Below, piece by piece: positions 6,187-7,391 of a stretch of 7,391 nt of DNA; within the stretch, counting starts at the first letter, position 1, and the number at the start of each line of letters is the position of its first letter. The stretch is from an uncultured Collinsella sp. (GTDB lineage: Bacteria > Actinomycetota > Coriobacteriia > Coriobacteriales > Coriobacteriaceae), in the NCBI GenBank assembly GCA_900544465.1, contig UQVT01000098.1, forward strand, positions 1 through 7,391, read 5' to 3'. Below the pieces are notes generated by a model. That model worked only from the letters and a program-made list of their open reading frames with translations. It was not told where the DNA came from and did not search any database. The translations under genes were made by a program, and so were the position numbers.

Positions 6187-6192
6187 CCCTCC
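6187..6192 (-). promoter_or_regulatory. Ribosome binding site deciding the reductase start
   Basis: GGAGGG on the minus strand, four bases before the ATG at 6182. It overlaps an alternative in-frame ATG at 6194-6192, which would have no site of its own, so 6182 is preferred. Confidence 0.8.
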
Positions 6193-6209
6193 ATCTTCTC
6201 TAGGGGATG

Positions 6210-6237
6210 GCTATAGCGTATGCCTGCATGCTGGCAA
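6210..6237 (-). promoter_or_regulatory. Candidate promoter of the aldo/keto reductase operon
   Basis: On the minus strand TTGCCA (6237-6232) is followed after 16 bases by TATAGC (6215-6210). These are recognisable sigma-70-type -35 and -10 boxes with a slightly short spacer. Transcription would begin near 6203 and give a leader of about 20 bases ahead of the start at 6182. The leader contains the GGAGGG site. The call rests on motif match and position. Confidence 0.5.
6221..6236. promoter_or_regulatory. 16-bp near-palindrome inside the reductase promoter; candidate operator
   Basis: TGCCTGCATGCTGGCA is symmetrical at seven of its eight base pairs, around a GCATGC centre. It covers most of the spacer and the -35 box of the candidate reductase promoter, where a bound protein would block RNA polymerase. 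It does not have the T-N11-A form, so it could belong to a second regulator. Confidence 0.4.
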
Positions 6238-6239
6238 TG

Positions 6240-6252
6240 TATATTACCTATA
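6240..6252. promoter_or_regulatory. Candidate LysR-type activation site (T-N11-A)
   Basis: TATA-TTACC-TATA is a T-N11-A dyad centred about 43 bases upstream of the inferred reductase transcription start. LysR-type proteins usually touch a weaker activation site near -35 to -45. AT-rich DNA makes such matches fairly easy by chance. Confidence 0.4.
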
Positions 6253-6263
6253 AAGACTAACTG

Positions 6264-6277
6264 GATATACGGATATC
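6264..6277. promoter_or_regulatory. Candidate LysR-type recognition site
   Basis: GATAT-ACGG-ATATC has perfect five-base arms. Its centre is about 67 bases upstream of the inferred reductase start and about 50 bases upstream of the regulator's ATG. That matches the usual -65 recognition site of LysR-type proteins, which also lets the protein repress its own gene. It is not an exact T-N11-A box, so the call is by position and symmetry. Confidence 0.4.
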
Positions 6278-6312
6278 GAATGGTAGACTGCTGAGGCGAC
6301 CGGACGGGATTT

Positions 6313-6317
6313 GGAGG
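6313..6317 (+). promoter_or_regulatory. Ribosome binding site deciding the LysR-type regulator start
   Basis: GGAGG lies five bases before the ATG at 6323. It overlaps the possible TTG start at 6311, which would lack any site, so 6323 is the start. No strong promoter for this gene stands out; TAGACT at 6284-6289 is a weak -10 candidate. Confidence 0.75.
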
Positions 6318-6322
6318 CTGCA

Positions 6323-7201
6323 ATGGAGTTGCGAACCCTGCGCTATTTTTTGGCGGTGGCGCGCGAGGAGAACATGACCGAGGCGGCCAATGTGCTGCAC
6401 GTGACGCAGCCCACGCTGTCGCGCCAGATTGCCGATCTGGAGCGCGAGCTAGGCGTTGAGCTGTTTGAGCGGACCAATCGATCGTGCGTGCTGACGGGGG
6501 ACGGTATGCGTCTGCGTCAGCGCGCCGAGGAAATATTGGCGCTGGTGGAGCAGACCGAATACGAGATGAGTGACCAAGAGCTCGGCATTGCCGGCAACAT
6601 ACGCATCGGCGCGGGGGAAACGCAGGCCATGCGTCATGTGCTGGATACATTTTCTGCACTGCACCGTGATTATCCAGCCGTGACGATTGAACTCTATACG
6701 GGTAATGCCGACGCTGCCGAGGAGCGCTTGGAGCGAGGTTTGCTGGACTTTGCCCTGCTGCTGGAGCCGGTCAATCTGGATAAATACGAGTGGATTCGCA
6801 TGCCACAGGCCGATCGCATGGGCGTCGTTGTCGCAAGCGATGGGCCATGGGGCTCGCTCGACGCGCTAACTCCTGCAGATTTGGCCGTGATGCCGTTGTT
6901 GCTAAGTTCGCGTACGTCGAACAAGGCAATCGATTTGGTGGCGTGGTCGGACGGGGCGCTCGACCCCGAGGCGCTCAACGTGGTGGGGCATTTCGATCTG
7001 ATTGGCAACGCGTCGCATCTCATCCGCTCGGGGGCGGCGTGCGCCATGAGTGTCGATCATCTGCTGCAAGTAGATGCGAGTTCTGATATACGATTTGTAC
7101 CGCTCGAGCCGGCTATCGAGATCGCGTCTTTCTTGGTATGGAAAAAGTATCGCCTGCGTTCGCGTGCCTGCGAAGAGCTATTGAACCGTCTAAACATGTG
7201 A
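6323..7201 (+). CDS. LysR-type transcriptional regulator, 292 aa
   Basis: The length is normal for the family. Residues about 1-60 are the winged helix-turn-helix (MELRTLRYFLAVAREENMTE, then AANVLHVTQPTLSRQIADLE and ELGVELFER), followed by a linker helix to about residue 88. The effector-binding domain begins at GNIRIGAGE (91-99) with the usual two alpha/beta subdomains, running through LDFALLLEP (141-149), MGVVVASDGPWGSLDALTPA (166-185) and a return strand near 219-290. It is divergent from the reductase operon with a 140-base gap, the classical arrangement in which such a protein represses its own gene and, with a ligand, activates the neighbour. The inducer cannot be read from sequence. 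Its last two codons, ATG and TGA, lie inside the left arm of a hairpin (7196-7203), so the repeat supplies the stop. Confidence 0.96.
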   Translation: MELRTLRYFLAVAREENMTEAANVLHVTQPTLSRQIADLERELGVELFERTNRSCVLTGDGMRLRQRAEEILALVEQTEYEMSDQELGIAGNIRIGAGETQAMRHVLDTFSALHRDYPAVTIELYTGNADAAEERLERGLLDFALLLEPVNLDKYEWIRMPQADRMGVVVASDGPWGSLDALTPADLAVMPLLLSSRTSNKAIDLVAWSDGALDPEALNVVGHFDLIGNASHLIRSGAACAMSVDHLLQVDASSDIRFVPLEPAIEIASFLVWKKYRLRSRACEELLNRLNM

Positions 7202-7226
7202 CAGAGGGACAGTCCCTTTGTCACAT
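7196..7226 (+). terminator. Hairpin overlapping the LysR-type gene stop; probable terminator, same family as 1420-1470
   Basis: ATGTGACA (7196-7203) pairs with TGTCACAT (7219-7226), and inside it AGGGA pairs with TCCCT around a short CAG loop. The layout and the CAGTCCCTTTG-CACATT core match the hairpin at 1420-1451. The outer stem here has A-T at the position where the other copy has G-C. It ends 14 bases before the dihydrouridine synthase start. There is no T-run, so termination efficiency is uncertain. Confidence 0.55.
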
Positions 7227-7240
7227 TGATTTGAAAGCTG

Positions 7241-7391
7241 ATGTTGATGATTCTATCGCTGGCCCCCATGGAGGGGATTACCGGGCATGTGTTCCGTCGC
7301 GTGCATGCAGAATGCTTTGGTGCGCTCGACTGCTACTACACGCCGTTTTTGCCGCCGCCGCGGGTGGGAAACCGCTTTGGCGGCAAGGCGT
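7241..7391 (+). CDS. tRNA-dihydrouridine synthase, N-terminal fragment (cut by right edge)
   Basis: The frame is open from the ATG at 7241 to the end of the window (50 codons); an in-frame TGA at 7232 excludes an earlier start, and 7247 is a possible alternative. The N-terminus reads SLAPMEGITGHVFRRVHAE, the family's APMEG flavin-binding loop followed by its first helix, and continues with GALDCYYTPFL. Dus enzymes use FMN and NADPH to reduce specific uridines in tRNA to dihydrouridine. The YYTPFL stretch followed by RFGGK recalls the shorter bacterial Dus proteins rather than DusA, but with 50 residues the subgroup is unsure. The ribosome site is weak (GAAAG). The gene lies 39 bases beyond the regulator stop and after the hairpin, so it is probably its own transcript. 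Confidence 0.88.
   Translation, partial: MLMILSLAPMEGITGHVFRRVHAECFGALDCYYTPFLPPPRVGNRFGGKA

Noticed and set aside
6183..6659. Longer N-terminus for the reductase (start at 6659)
   Set aside because: The extra 159 residues are Arg/Pro/Ala-rich shadow of the regulator gene and the divergent gap; the start at 6182 has GGAGGG and matches the family N-terminus.

Overview
The window looks like chromosomal DNA of a high-GC Coriobacteriia gut anaerobe, most likely Collinsella or a close relative. This is inferred from the GC-rich coding style, the gene set, and short hairpin repeats built on a GGGA-CAG-TCCC core at gene ends. It cannot be proven from this sequence alone. I see no rRNA, tRNA, CRISPR array or transposase. 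Eight protein genes are supported, two of them cut by the window edges.

Layout. (1) Bases 1-1421 (+): the C-terminal part of a FtsX/MacB-type ABC transporter permease. (2) 1420-1470: a compact double inverted repeat between convergent genes, probably a two-way terminator. (3) 3190-1480 (-): a two-gene membrane unit, a DUF3592-type protein (GTG start) followed by an unrecognised three-helix membrane protein of 377 aa. (4) 3191-3666: a 476-base gene-free stretch dominated by a long imperfect inverted repeat (3404-3593), the least explained DNA here. (5) 6182-3667 (-): a tight four-gene operon of aldo/keto reductase (YajO-like), a 73-aa small protein, a flavodoxin with a 4-base ATGA overlap, and a carboxymuconolactone decarboxylase-cupin fusion. 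(6) 6183-6322: a divergent control region with a candidate promoter, a 16-bp near-palindrome and two dyads placed as expected for a LysR-type regulator. (7) 6323-7201 (+): the LysR-type regulator. (8) 7196-7226: a second hairpin of the same family as the one at 1420-1470, followed by the start of a tRNA-dihydrouridine synthase gene (7241 to the right edge).

How the genes may work together. The regulator and the four-gene operon form a classical divergon. The products (NADPH-dependent carbonyl reductase, flavodoxin, CMD/cupin protein) suggest a small redox or electrophile-handling module whose inducer is unknown. The permease and the DUF3592 pair look envelope-related and are separate from the divergon. 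The most interesting items are the divergent control region, the 73-aa coupled protein, the 3404-3593 inverted repeat and the two hairpins sharing a base-pair-preserving change.
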